Positions 1 to 7,200 of a stretch of 30,567 nt of DNA are shown here, in pieces. The notes under the pieces were generated by a model. That model was not told the origin of the DNA. It did not search any database and was given only the letters and a program-made list of their open reading frames with translations. The position numbers and the translations under genes are program-made. Within the stretch, counting starts at the first letter, position 1. Every line of letters starts with the position of its first letter. This DNA is from DASPMP01 sp035248725. Lineage in GTDB: Bacteria > Gemmatimonadota > Gemmatimonadetes > Gemmatimonadales > Gemmatimonadaceae. The stretch spans positions 1 to 30,567 of the forward strand of contig DATFHG010000018.1 in assembly GCA_035248725.1 (NCBI GenBank). Direction: 5' to 3'.

Positions 1-1
1 C

Positions 2-670
2 GTGCGGCAATCGATGGATCCCACGCAATCGGCGGAGTTCCTCTCGGATGTCGCGCGTCTCACCGCGCGCGTCGCGTCGAACGGCTTCCACTTCGCGCTC
101 GCGCGCGTGCTCCTGCACTGCGCGGCGCCGGGGATCCCGGACGTCTATCAGGGCGACGAGCTGTGGAATTTCGCCCTCGTGGATCCGGACAACCGCCGTC
201 CGGTGGACTTCGCGCGCCGCCGGCAGCTGCTGGCCCAGATCGATCGCGGCGACGCGCTCGGGCGCGTCTTCACCAACCCCGCAGCAGACCTGGACGACGC
301 GGTGAAGCTCGCGCTCGTCGCCAGACTGCTGCGATTCCGGCGGGAACATCGGAGCCTGTTTCTCGACGGCGGGTACGAGCCCTTGTCACTGGTTGCGCCG
401 CCGGCCGACCTCGGCATTTTTGCGTTCGTTCGGCGAACGCGAAGCGAAGCCTGCATCGCGTTGGCCCGGACGCGGCCGGTTGCCGAGGGGTTGGCCGACA
501 CCATGCAACAGAGCCAACCGGTGTCGGCCGCACTGGCCGGCCGGTGGCGCTCGGTGTTGAGCGACCGCGTCGTCGAGCTCAGGCGTTCCCGCGCCGGGCT
601 GACGGTCGACGTGGGATCGCTCATCCCCGCGACGCAGCCGTGTGAGCTACTGTTTTTCGATGGTCGATGA
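2..670 (+). CDS. treY: Malto-oligosyltrehalose synthase, C-terminal part (partial)
   Basis: The reading frame is open at the left edge, so only about 222 C-terminal residues are visible. The stretch PGIPDVYQGDELWNF, followed by LVDPDNRRPVDF at roughly residues 43-70 of the visible part, is the highly conserved C-terminal signature of TreY (GH13). This cytoplasmic enzyme converts the reducing-end glucose of a malto-oligosaccharide into a trehalose unit, which TreZ then releases. The final 100 residues are the variable C-terminal beta domain. The GTG at position 2 is not a credible start, because known TreY proteins are several hundred residues longer. Partner genes such as treZ or glgX would be expected upstream, outside the window. 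The next gene, an alpha-glucan phosphorylase, draws on the same glucan pool. The family call is confident; the boundary on the left is unknown. Confidence 0.88.
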   Translation: MRQSMDPTQSAEFLSDVARLTARVASNGFHFALARVLLHCAAPGIPDVYQGDELWNFALVDPDNRRPVDFARRRQLLAQIDRGDALGRVFTNPAADLDDAVKLALVARLLRFRREHRSLFLDGGYEPLSLVAPPADLGIFAFVRRTRSEACIALARTRPVAEGLADTMQQSQPVSAALAGRWRSVLSDRVVELRRSRAGLTVDVGSLIPATQPCELLFFDGR

Positions 671-680
671 GGCCGCTGTG

Positions 681-712
681 CGTGCCGTGATGCGGGCGCG
701 CGTGACGGCACG
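681..712 (+). terminator. Stem-loop between treY and glucan phosphorylase
   Basis: CGTGCCGT at 681-688 and ACGGCACG at 705-712 are perfect 8-bp inverted repeats separated by 16 bases, in the 63-base gap between the two genes. There is no T-run after the stem, so it is not a classical intrinsic terminator. It could be an attenuator, an mRNA-stabilising hairpin or chance in GC-rich sequence. Confidence 0.25.
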
Positions 713-733
713 GAACCCTCAGCATCCGAACGC

Positions 734-2488
734 GTGATGAAAGCGAGCGACACGAACGGAACGAAGACAACCGCCGGCATCGCCTACTTCTCGATGGAGA
801 TCTGCCTCGAGCAGGGGATCCCGACGTACAGTGGCGGACTCGGGGTGCTGGCGGGCGACACGCTGCGCTCCGCGGCGGACCTCGGACTGCCGGTCGTCGG
901 CGTCACGCTGCTCCACCGGAAAGGGTATTTCCGCCAGCACATCGACGAGCAGGGCAATCAGACGGAAGGGCCGGTCGAGTGGCGCCCCGAGGATGTGCTG
1001 CAGGAACAGCCCGAGCGATGCACTGTCACGATCGAGGGACGCGACGTGCACGTGCGCGGATGGCGCTACACGATCCGCGGTGTCACGGGGCACGAAGTGC
1101 CGGTGCTGCTGCTCGACACCGCGCTGCCGGAGAACGGCGAGTATGACCGCACGCTCACCGATGCGCTCTACGGCGGTGACGCGACGTACCGCCTGTGTCA
1201 GGAGATCGTGCTCGGCATGGGAGGCGCGCAGCTGCTGCGCGCCATGGGGCTGCTCAGCGACACGCGCTTTCACATGAACGAGGGCCACAGCGCGCTGCTC
1301 GCGATTTCGCTCCTCGAGTGGCAGCTGGAAGGACGCAAGTCGTTCGAGCTCCACGACGACGACATCGAGGCGGTGCGGCACCAGTGCGTGTTCACCACGC
1401 ACACGCCGGTACCGGCGGGACACGACCGCTTCCCGCGCGAGCTGGTGCAACGCGTCATCGGCGCCGATCGCTTTCAGCTGCTCGAGGCCGCGAAGGTGAT
1501 GGACGAGACGGAGCTGAACATGACGCACCTCGCGCTGCGTCTGTCGCGCTTCGTGAACGGGGTGGCGATGAAGCATCGCGAAGTCTCCATCGCGATGTTC
1601 CCCGGCTTTCCCATCGACTCCATCACGAACGGCGTGCACGCGGGCACCTGGGTTTCACCCGCGTTCGCGCAGCTGTTCGACAAGCGCGTGCCCGAGTGGC
1701 GCACGGACAATCTGTATCTGCGCTACGCCGTCGGCATTCCGCTGGGCGAGATTCGCGCGGCGCACGCCGAGGCGAAGAAGGCGTTTCTCGCCGAAGTCGC
1801 GAAACGCACCAGCGTCGAGCTCGATCCGAACATCTTCACCCTCGGCTTCGCCCGTCGCGCCACGCCGTACAAGCGCGCGGACCTGATGTTCACGGACACG
1901 GCGCGACTGGCGCAGATCGCGGACAAGGTCGGCCCCATCCAGGTCGTATTCGGCGGCAAAGCGCATCCGCACGACATGGGCGGCAAGGACCTCATTCGCC
2001 GCATCCACAAGGCGTCCACCGAGCTGAAGGGACGTGTGACCGTGGTGTACCTCGAGAATTACGAGATGGCGATCGCGGCGCAGATGGTGGCCGGCGTGGA
2101 CCTGTGGCTCAACAATCCGATGAAGCCGCTCGAGGCGTCGGGAACGAGCGGGATGAAAGCGGCGCTCAACGGCGTGCCGAGCCTGTCGGTGCTCGACGGC
2201 TGGTGGATCGAGGGGCACGTCGAGGGCGTGACCGGCTGGTCGATCGGCTCCGACGAATCCGAAGGCGATCAGTCGATGGACGCGCAGGACCTGTACCTCA
2301 AGCTCGAACGCGTGATTCTGCCCCTGTTCTACGGGCTGCCGTTCGCGTATGCGGAGGTCATGCGTGCCGCGATCGCGCTGAATGGCTCGTTCTTCAACAC
2401 GCAGCGAATGGTGGAGCAGTACGTGCGGAATGCGTACTTCCCATCGGATGCGATGGTGGGGGAAGTCGTCTCCGTCGGGCAGACGTAA
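734..2488 (+). CDS. glgP: Alpha-glucan phosphorylase, short form (GT35)
   Basis: This is probably a cytoplasmic phosphorylase that releases glucose-1-phosphate from the non-reducing ends of glycogen or maltodextrin. The N-terminus AYFSMEICLEQGIPTYSGG (about residues 17-35) and the following LGVLAGDTLRSAADLG match the start of the catalytic fold in the Thermus/Thermotoga-type alpha-glucan phosphorylases. EASGTSGMKAALNG near residue 475 carries the lysine expected to bind pyridoxal phosphate. At 584 residues it is much shorter than classical glycogen phosphorylases (about 800). It also lacks the roughly 100-residue N-terminal extension common in the Thermus-type relatives. The start is either GTG at 734 or the immediately following ATG at 737; no clear Shine-Dalgarno sequence helps to decide. 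It follows treY in the same direction with a 63-base gap, consistent with joint glucan turnover. Substrate size preference cannot be read from the sequence. Confidence 0.88.
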   Translation: MMKASDTNGTKTTAGIAYFSMEICLEQGIPTYSGGLGVLAGDTLRSAADLGLPVVGVTLLHRKGYFRQHIDEQGNQTEGPVEWRPEDVLQEQPERCTVTIEGRDVHVRGWRYTIRGVTGHEVPVLLLDTALPENGEYDRTLTDALYGGDATYRLCQEIVLGMGGAQLLRAMGLLSDTRFHMNEGHSALLAISLLEWQLEGRKSFELHDDDIEAVRHQCVFTTHTPVPAGHDRFPRELVQRVIGADRFQLLEAAKVMDETELNMTHLALRLSRFVNGVAMKHREVSIAMFPGFPIDSITNGVHAGTWVSPAFAQLFDKRVPEWRTDNLYLRYAVGIPLGEIRAAHAEAKKAFLAEVAKRTSVELDPNIFTLGFARRATPYKRADLMFTDTARLAQIADKVGPIQVVFGGKAHPHDMGGKDLIRRIHKASTELKGRVTVVYLENYEMAIAAQMVAGVDLWLNNPMKPLEASGTSGMKAALNGVPSLSVLDGWWIEGHVEGVTGWSIGSDESEGDQSMDAQDLYLKLERVILPLFYGLPFAYAEVMRAAIALNGSFFNTQRMVEQYVRNAYFPSDAMVGEVVSVGQT

Positions 2489-2525
2489 GGGATCGCGGTA
2501 GTGAGAGGGGATCGGATATCGACAC

Positions 2526-3536
2526 CTACTCCGCCCGCTCCAGCTCCTCTTCCATGTCCTCCGCTTCACGCACGGCTCTGAGCGCGGTGTTGCCGGCGAC
2601 GAGCGCGCCGAGCGCGATGTAGAGGTAGAAGGTGTAGAAGCGCCACCACACCAGTGACGCGGCAAAGGCCTCTGGCGGGATGACGCTGCCGAGCGCCGCG
2701 CGGAACGCCAGCTCCACCGCCCCGCCGCCGCCCGGCGCCGGAACGACGCCCGCGCCATAGATGATTCCCATCGGCCAGATCACCAGCGGCGCGAGCGGTA
2801 CGGCCAGCGATGTCGTCGAGTAGACGATGGCGGGAAGAATCGTGAATCGCACCGCGACGTGCGTGATGGACGCCACGAGCGAGAGCGCTCCCCAGCCAAG
2901 TCGCATGTCACGGAAGGCGTCCACGGTCGTGCGCACGCGATCGAACCACCGCTGCACGATCTCCCACCGGCGGCCGTGCAGCTTCACGCGATGTGCCCAG
3001 CCCGGTGGCTCGTCGCGCACCTCGCGCCGCGACAGGATGAAGCCGATCACGCCGAGCGCGATCACGAACGTCGCGTAGCCGCCGACGACGCCGATCATCG
3101 CGAGAAACGCCTTGCCCGTCGCGTGAAAGATGATCGCGATGGCGCCGACCACGACCGCGAGCGAGATCGCCTCGAAGAAGAGCTCGGTGTAGAGGATGAC
3201 CATCGCGTCCGCGGCGGGAACGCCGGCTTCGGCGAGGATCAGGAATCGCGCGGGCTCGGCGCCCATGCGCGCCGGCGTGATCGACGCGCCGAAATCTCCG
3301 CCGAGCGAAGTGCGGATCGAGGTCGTCAGCGGCAGCCGCGCACGCACGGCTTTCGCGCTCCACGTGAGCTTGAGGGATCGGGCGGCGACCTCCGCCGCGA
3401 ACGCACCGAAGGCGAGCAGATGCGCCTGGAGTGGAATCGCGAGCCCGAAGCCATGCGGTGCTCCGCTGCGCACCGCGTACACGGACACGCCGAGGACCGC
3501 GGCAAAGCTCAGGGCGGTGAAGACCCAGCGTTTCAA
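2526..3536 (-). CDS. Flippase-like integral membrane protein (UPF0104 / lysylphosphatidylglycerol synthase TM family)
   Basis: A polytopic membrane protein of 336 residues with about eight hydrophobic segments. Two features place it in the UPF0104 / MprF-N-terminal-like family: AEPARFLILAEAGVP in the first half, and VPAPGGGGAVELAFRAALG in the second, matching the family's P-x-PGG-x-G-x-x-E pattern. Members are thought to flip or transport lipids or lipid-linked sugars, but the substrate here cannot be predicted. There is no C-terminal aminoacyl-transferase domain as in full MprF. The only plausible start is TTG at 3536; an ATG 15 bases upstream on the same strand runs into a stop after five codons. 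The divergent hydrolase gene starts only 12 bases away, so any promoter for either gene must lie within the other's coding sequence. It converges on the glucan phosphorylase gene across a 37-base gap. Confidence 0.8.
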   Translation of the reverse strand: MKRWVFTALSFAAVLGVSVYAVRSGAPHGFGLAIPLQAHLLAFGAFAAEVAARSLKLTWSAKAVRARLPLTTSIRTSLGGDFGASITPARMGAEPARFLILAEAGVPAADAMVILYTELFFEAISLAVVVGAIAIIFHATGKAFLAMIGVVGGYATFVIALGVIGFILSRREVRDEPPGWAHRVKLHGRRWEIVQRWFDRVRTTVDAFRDMRLGWGALSLVASITHVAVRFTILPAIVYSTTSLAVPLAPLVIWPMGIIYGAGVVPAPGGGGAVELAFRAALGSVIPPEAFAASLVWWRFYTFYLYIALGALVAGNTALRAVREAEDMEEELERAE

Positions 3537-3548
3537 TCCTGTCGATCC

Positions 3549-4394
3549 ATGAAGGCCACGATCTTGCGGTCTCTGCTGCCTATGGCATCGGGTGGTGGTC
3601 GGACGGCGTCGAAAGCAGACCGGATTCTAGCCGTCATGCGCGCCGCCCGCGATGTCGCGGGCGGCATTCGGTACGATCTCGAGCTCGTCGATGGCGACGA
3701 GCGCATCCCCGCGATCTTCCTCGTGCCGCACGCGCCCGGGCCGCAGCCGGCGGCGCTGCTGCTGCACGGGTTCGGCTCCGAGAAGGAGCGCATGGCGGAC
3801 TCGGTGGGCTTTGCGCTCATGACGCGCGGCGTGTGCGCGCTCGCGATCGACCTGCCGATGCACGGCGCGCGCTCGGAAGGCGCGGCCACGCTGTCGATGA
3901 GCAATCCCATGCAGATCGTGGGGACATGGCGAGCCGCGGTGCGCGAAGCGCGCTGCGCGCTCGAATTCCTGCAGCGTCACGACGCTGTCGATCCCGCGCG
4001 CATCGGCCTGGTGGGCTACTCGCTGGGGTCGTTTCTCGCGAACATCGTCGCCGCGGACACGCCGTCCGTTCAGGCAGTCGTGCTGGCCGCCAGTGGAGAC
4101 CTGCCGGAAGGACTGCCGTTCGAGTCGCTCGTTCGTGCGGTGGTCGATCCATTGCGCGCGGTGCGACGCCTCGGTGGCCGGCCGCTGCTGATGGTGAACG
4201 GACGCTTCGATCGCACCGTAAAGCCCGGCCGCGCGGAGCGGCTGTTCGCGGCGGCGCACGAACCGAAGACGATGCGGTGGTATGGTGGCGGTCACTGGCC
4301 GCCCGCGCGCGAGATCAACTATGCGGCAGAGTGGCTCGCGTCGTCGCTGCTCGAGTCGCATACACCTCGAACCAGGGCTTCCATGGGCGAGTGA
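3549..4394 (+). CDS. Alpha/beta hydrolase (dienelactone hydrolase / acyl-peptidase-like)
   Basis: A 281-residue alpha/beta-hydrolase, probably cytoplasmic because no signal peptide is visible. The oxyanion region LLLHGFGSEKE is at about 71-80. The nucleophile elbow GYSLG has Ser158, the acid is probably Asp221 in NGRFDRTVKPG, and the histidine is probably His249 in GGHWPP. The spacing suits a complete catalytic triad. The loop HGARSEGAATL resembles prolyl-oligopeptidase-like or dienelactone-hydrolase-like members, but substrate specificity is unknown. The open frame extends far upstream, but that part is antisense to the flippase gene and of shadow composition. ATG 3549 is therefore chosen; ATG 3582 and ATG 3636 are alternatives, none with a strong Shine-Dalgarno sequence. 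Its last 80 bases overlap the 3' end of the opposing methyltransferase gene. Confidence 0.8.
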   Translation: MKATILRSLLPMASGGGRTASKADRILAVMRAARDVAGGIRYDLELVDGDERIPAIFLVPHAPGPQPAALLLHGFGSEKERMADSVGFALMTRGVCALAIDLPMHGARSEGAATLSMSNPMQIVGTWRAAVREARCALEFLQRHDAVDPARIGLVGYSLGSFLANIVAADTPSVQAVVLAASGDLPEGLPFESLVRAVVDPLRAVRRLGGRPLLMVNGRFDRTVKPGRAERLFAAAHEPKTMRWYGGGHWPPAREINYAAEWLASSLLESHTPRTRASMGE

Positions 4395-5319
4395 GCGGCT
4401 TCACGACCCGCTCCTCGAGCACGGCCCACCGGCGCGTCCATTCGTCCGCGGTCGGCACGAGCACGTCACCGACCACACGCTGAATCGCGAAGCCCGCGTC
4501 GCGCAACAGTCGCGCGATGGACGAGGGCGAGAATCCGAAGCGGTACGGAAAGGTGAGGAGGTTGTTGTACGCCAGCAGCGCGATCGCGAAGCCACGCGCG
4601 CCGCGCGGTCCGTGGGCGATACGCATGCGCCAGCTCGCGTAGCACTCGCCGTTCGGAACGCGAATCGCGAGCACGCCACCGTCGCCGAGCAGCCGTGCCG
4701 CGGCGCGCACCGCCGCGCTCGGATCCGGCAGCTGGTCGAACGTATTCCAGATCGCGACGGCGTCGAAGGTGCGATCGCTGTGAAACGATTCCAGGTCCCC
4801 GTCGTGCACCGCGAAACCGAGTGAGCGCGTGAAGGCGTTCACGCCCGCATTCACGTCCAGGCCTTCGAACGTCCAGCGCTCTGCGCGTGCCGCGGCGAGA
4901 AAAGCGCCGACATAACTGCCCACTTCCAGACCGGAACCACGGCGCTCGAGCATGCGTCGCAGCCGCCTGGCCTGCACGCGATAGGATCCTCGCTGTGCCT
5001 CGTGCAACGCCGAAAGCGCGTCCCACGACGGCGAATCCGCGGCGTACATCTCGCGCAGCTCGTGCCGCTTCTCCACGGGGTTGCGATACACGAGCCCGCA
5101 GGCGCGACAGCGCACCACGCGCCACGGCGGCGGCTGTGAGAAGGCGACGCGATCCACGAGTCGCTCCGGCGGAGTTCGTGGCGACAAGCGTCGCATGTGA
5201 AACTGCCAGAGGAGCTCGGCCTCGACGCGGATGTCGTCGGGGCCGGCAATCTCCTCGGTAATCGCTTCGCCGCAGACGATACAGCGGGTGAGCTCGTACG
5301 ACGTCACCCGCGGAAACAA
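4315..5319 (-). CDS. Class I SAM-dependent methyltransferase with N-terminal zinc ribbon
   Basis: A 334-residue protein. Cys13-x2-Cys16 (RCIVCGE) and Cys71-x2-Cys74 (RCRACGLVYRNP) look like a split zinc ribbon. A methyltransferase domain follows, with motif I LEVGSYVG at about 131-138, the acidic residue ending strand 2 in FEGLDVN, and post-I FDAVAIWNTFDQLPDP. This layout is common in methyltransferases of sugar or surface-polysaccharide pathways, such as the C-methyltransferase-like families, but the acceptor is unknown. The start is TTG 5319 or GTG 5307; neither has a convincing Shine-Dalgarno sequence. The C-terminus overlaps the opposing hydrolase gene by 80 bases. Upstream on the same strand is a 114-base gap with inverted repeats, then the propeller lipoprotein gene. 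Confidence 0.82.
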   Translation of the reverse strand: MFPRVTSYELTRCIVCGEAITEEIAGPDDIRVEAELLWQFHMRRLSPRTPPERLVDRVAFSQPPPWRVVRCRACGLVYRNPVEKRHELREMYAADSPSWDALSALHEAQRGSYRVQARRLRRMLERRGSGLEVGSYVGAFLAAARAERWTFEGLDVNAGVNAFTRSLGFAVHDGDLESFHSDRTFDAVAIWNTFDQLPDPSAAVRAAARLLGDGGVLAIRVPNGECYASWRMRIAHGPRGARGFAIALLAYNNLLTFPYRFGFSPSSIARLLRDAGFAIQRVVGDVLVPTADEWTRRWAVLEERVVKPLTRPWKPWFEVYATRAATTRATLPHS

Positions 5320-5359
5320 CAGCAGAGCGAGTCGTGAGTAAACGGTCGGGGTGTCTTCA

Positions 5360-5418
5360 GTCGGGGAGTAGAGTCAAAACTCGACTCCCAGGTTGACGAC
5401 TCCCCGACACAAAACTCG
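5360..5418 (-). terminator. Nested inverted repeats, possible terminator or attenuator
   Basis: This 114-base gap between two minus-strand genes holds two competing hairpins. The arms at 5360-5369 and 5399-5408 are a perfect 10-bp inverted repeat (GTCGGGGAGT / ACTCCCCGAC). The arms at 5364-5374 and 5379-5389 form an 11-bp stem with one mismatch and a 4-base loop. They share bases 5364-5369, so both cannot form at once. The word CAAAACTCG occurs twice (5375-5383 and 5410-5418). It lies just downstream of the propeller lipoprotein stop on the minus strand, so termination or attenuation before the methyltransferase gene is plausible. Confidence 0.45.
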
Positions 5419-5433
5419 TGACTCGTTCCTGTC

Positions 5434-6390
5434 TCACGGAATGGAGTAATACTCGACCTTCCCGTCGTTGAACCGCGGGATCGCCAGCACGTTGCGCTTG
5501 CTGTCGACGCCGATGTCCGCCGGCGCGCTCACGTTCGAGACGAGCGTGGCCATGTGCGTCCCGCCGTGGATGATGTGCACCGCGGAATCGGCCCAGCTCG
5601 ACACGAGAATACCCGCCGGCACGATCTCGACGCCATCGTACTGCCCGGGTCCGGCGATCATGTTCGCGGGCGCCGCCTGGCCCGGCGCCCACGTCTGGAC
5701 GCTGTTCGCGCCGAACGGCGCGAGCACGAAGCGGTTGTTCGCCGCATCCCACGTGAGGCCATTCGGGCTCCCCAGCGAATCGCCCTTCGCGGCTTCGGTC
5801 ACGGTCTTGCCCGCGATCCTGAAAATCCGATTCACGCCGGGGTGCGACATGCCGCCCTTGGCGTCGAACAGGATGCCGGTATCGGTGACATAGATGCCGT
5901 CGGGACCGACGGCCACGTCGTTGAGGAACGTCGCCTTCTGCGCGCGAAGGTCGACGCTGCCGAGCGACGCGCCCGTCCGCTTGTTGAACATGCGCACCGC
6001 GTCGATGTCCGCGACGTAGAGCGTGTCGCCCTTGATGGCGATGCCCTTGGGCGCGTTCAGCGTCACGCCGCCCTTGCCGCCCTGGACCAGCGTGATCGGC
6101 GCGCCGCCGGTGCTGTCGGCGCGCACCTTCACGATGAATCCGTTGTTGTCCTTCTGCGACGGATTCCCGTTGATGTTCGAGATGAAGTACACGTCGAGAT
6201 CGGCGTCGTACTTCACGGATTCAGGAACCTTCAGACCGGCGGTTTCGCCGAGCTTGCGGGCGCTGGCTTCGGCTGGCGCCGCGGCGGCGGACGCACCCGC
6301 GGTCGAGTCGGCTTTCGTGTTGTCCGCTTTCGCGCATCCCAGCAGCAATGTCGCGGTGATCGCCGTGCAGAAAGTGATGCTCCCACGCAT
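5434..6390 (-). CDS. SMP-30/gluconolactonase-like beta-propeller lipoprotein
   Basis: A 318-residue exported lipoprotein. A type II signal peptide ends in TATLLLGC with lipid-modified Cys19, followed by an Ala/Asp/Lys-rich linker (about 20-50). The rest reads as blades of an NHL / SMP-30-like propeller, with ESVKYDADLDVYFISNING at the start, GIAIKGDTLYVADIDAVRMF in the middle and ADIGVDSKRNVLAIPRFNDG near the end. The family includes sugar lactonases and simple binding propellers. I cannot assign a substrate or confirm all metal ligands. The start ATG 6390 is favoured over upstream ATGs because it gives a clean lipoprotein signal. It is also preceded by GGAGA about 10 bases upstream, and a promoter-like pair lies just beyond. 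Confidence 0.8.
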   Translation of the reverse strand: MRGSITFCTAITATLLLGCAKADNTKADSTAGASAAAAPAEASARKLGETAGLKVPESVKYDADLDVYFISNINGNPSQKDNNGFIVKVRADSTGGAPITLVQGGKGGVTLNAPKGIAIKGDTLYVADIDAVRMFNKRTGASLGSVDLRAQKATFLNDVAVGPDGIYVTDTGILFDAKGGMSHPGVNRIFRIAGKTVTEAAKGDSLGSPNGLTWDAANNRFVLAPFGANSVQTWAPGQAAPANMIAGPGQYDGVEIVPAGILVSSWADSAVHIIHGGTHMATLVSNVSAPADIGVDSKRNVLAIPRFNDGKVEYYSIP

Positions 6391-6424
6391 GACCGTTGTC
6401 TCCGTGTTGAGTCGAGCGAGCTCA

Positions 6425-6454
6425 ATCATACTCCGGACGGCCCGCATGAGTGAA
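6425..6454 (-). promoter_or_regulatory. Sigma-70-like promoter for the propeller lipoprotein
   Basis: On the minus strand TTCACT (6454-6449) and TATGAT (6430-6425) are separated by 18 bases. The -35 matches the consensus at four of six positions and the -10 at five of six. Transcription would start around 6418, leaving a leader of roughly 28 bases with a GGAGA ribosome-binding site. A short inverted repeat (TTGAG 6407-6411, CTCAA 6421-6425) overlaps the probable start site and could be an operator. Confidence 0.42.
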
Positions 6455-6566
6455 GGCAGGGAACGTGCATTTGTTCGCACCGCTCGGATCCGACGGCAAA
6501 CGCGCATTGCGATCCGATCCACCGCACCAGTTAATCGACCTCACAGCAGCATAGGAGACGTTGACC

Positions 6567-7064
6567 ATGGCCCGCGAAAAGGAATCCCTGCAGAAGCTCT
6601 ACCTGGAGCAGTTGAAGGATCTGTACAGCGCGGAGGAGCAGATTCTCGAGGCGCTCCCCAAGATGTCGAAGCAGACCAAGCATCCCGAGCTGAAGCGGGC
6701 ATTTCAGGAGCACTACCAGCAGACGGAGCAGCAGAAACAGCGCCTGGAGAAGATCGGCCAGGACCTCGGCGAGGACTTGAGCGGCCATACGTGCAAGGGC
6801 ATGCAGGGACTCGTGAAGGAAGGCGAGGAAGTGATGGAGGAGTTCAGCGACTCCGACGTCCTCGACGCAGCGCTCATCTCCGCGGCGCAGCGCGTGGAGC
6901 ACTACGAGATGGCTGGGTACGGCTGCGCACGTACGTACGCGCACATGCTCGGCCTGGCCGAACACGCCGATCTGCTGCAGCGCACGCTCGATGAGGAAGG
7001 TGACACCGACGAACGGCTCACCGAGCTCGCCGAGACCGTCGTCAACATCGACGCGCTGAAGTAG
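6567..7064 (+). CDS. Ferritin-like DUF892 (YciE/YciF family) protein
   Basis: A 165-residue, mostly helical, charged cytoplasmic protein. LQKLYLEQLKDLYSAEEQIL at the start, HYQQTEQQKQRLEKI near residue 55 and QRVEHYEMAGYGCARTYA near residue 110 match the YciF/DUF892 family. That family has a ferritin-like four-helix bundle and is often induced by osmotic or general stress. The Glu and His residues spaced along the helices could form a di-metal site, but catalytic activity is not established for the family. The start is ATG 6567, nine bases after AGGAG (6553-6557); TTG 6561 is too close to that site. The gene stands alone, divergent from the propeller lipoprotein. An 8-bp tandem repeat begins within its stop codon. 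Confidence 0.85.
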   Translation: MAREKESLQKLYLEQLKDLYSAEEQILEALPKMSKQTKHPELKRAFQEHYQQTEQQKQRLEKIGQDLGEDLSGHTCKGMQGLVKEGEEVMEEFSDSDVLDAALISAAQRVEHYEMAGYGCARTYAHMLGLAEHADLLQRTLDEEGDTDERLTELAETVVNIDALK

Positions 7065-7143
7065 AGCGGTAGAGCGGTAGAGCGGTAGAGCGGTAGAGCG
7101 GTCGAGCGGTTGAGCGGTAGCCACCGCTCCACCGCTCCACCGC
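7063..7143. repeat. 8-bp tandem repeat followed by its near-inverse
   Basis: Seven consecutive copies of AGAGCGGT run from 7063 to 7118; the last two differ at the first base or two (CGAGCGGT, TGAGCGGT). After two bases, three copies of CCACCGCT (the third incomplete) follow at 7121-7143. These are close to the reverse complement of the first unit, so many registers of a long imperfect hairpin are possible. CCCCCTTTT follows, so the element may also terminate the ferritin-like gene. The first unit begins in the TAG stop codon. Confidence 0.85.
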
Positions 7144-7200
7144 GCCCCCTTTTCCCGGCTGGCCGAGCGGCCGAAGTTATGAGTCTCACTCGTCCTTCTC

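Noticed and set aside
1195..2622. 475-codon plus-strand frame inside the glucan phosphorylase
   Set aside because: Arg-rich out-of-frame translation of a conserved gene; no domain.
2859..3548. Long N-terminal extension of the alpha/beta hydrolase frame
   Set aside because: It is antisense to the flippase-like gene, charged and domainless; the hydrolase domain is complete when started at 3549.
6500..6566. Promoter for the ferritin-like gene
   Set aside because: TTGCGA is present but no acceptable -10 element lies 16-18 bases downstream, so I do not annotate one.
7063..7143. CRISPR array
   Set aside because: The unit is only 8 bases, there are no spacers and no cas genes nearby.
6902..7189. 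Minus-strand frame with an eight-residue protein repeat (RSTALPLY)
   Set aside because: The repeat arises because three 8-base units equal eight codons; the frame has no other support and overlaps the ferritin-like gene.
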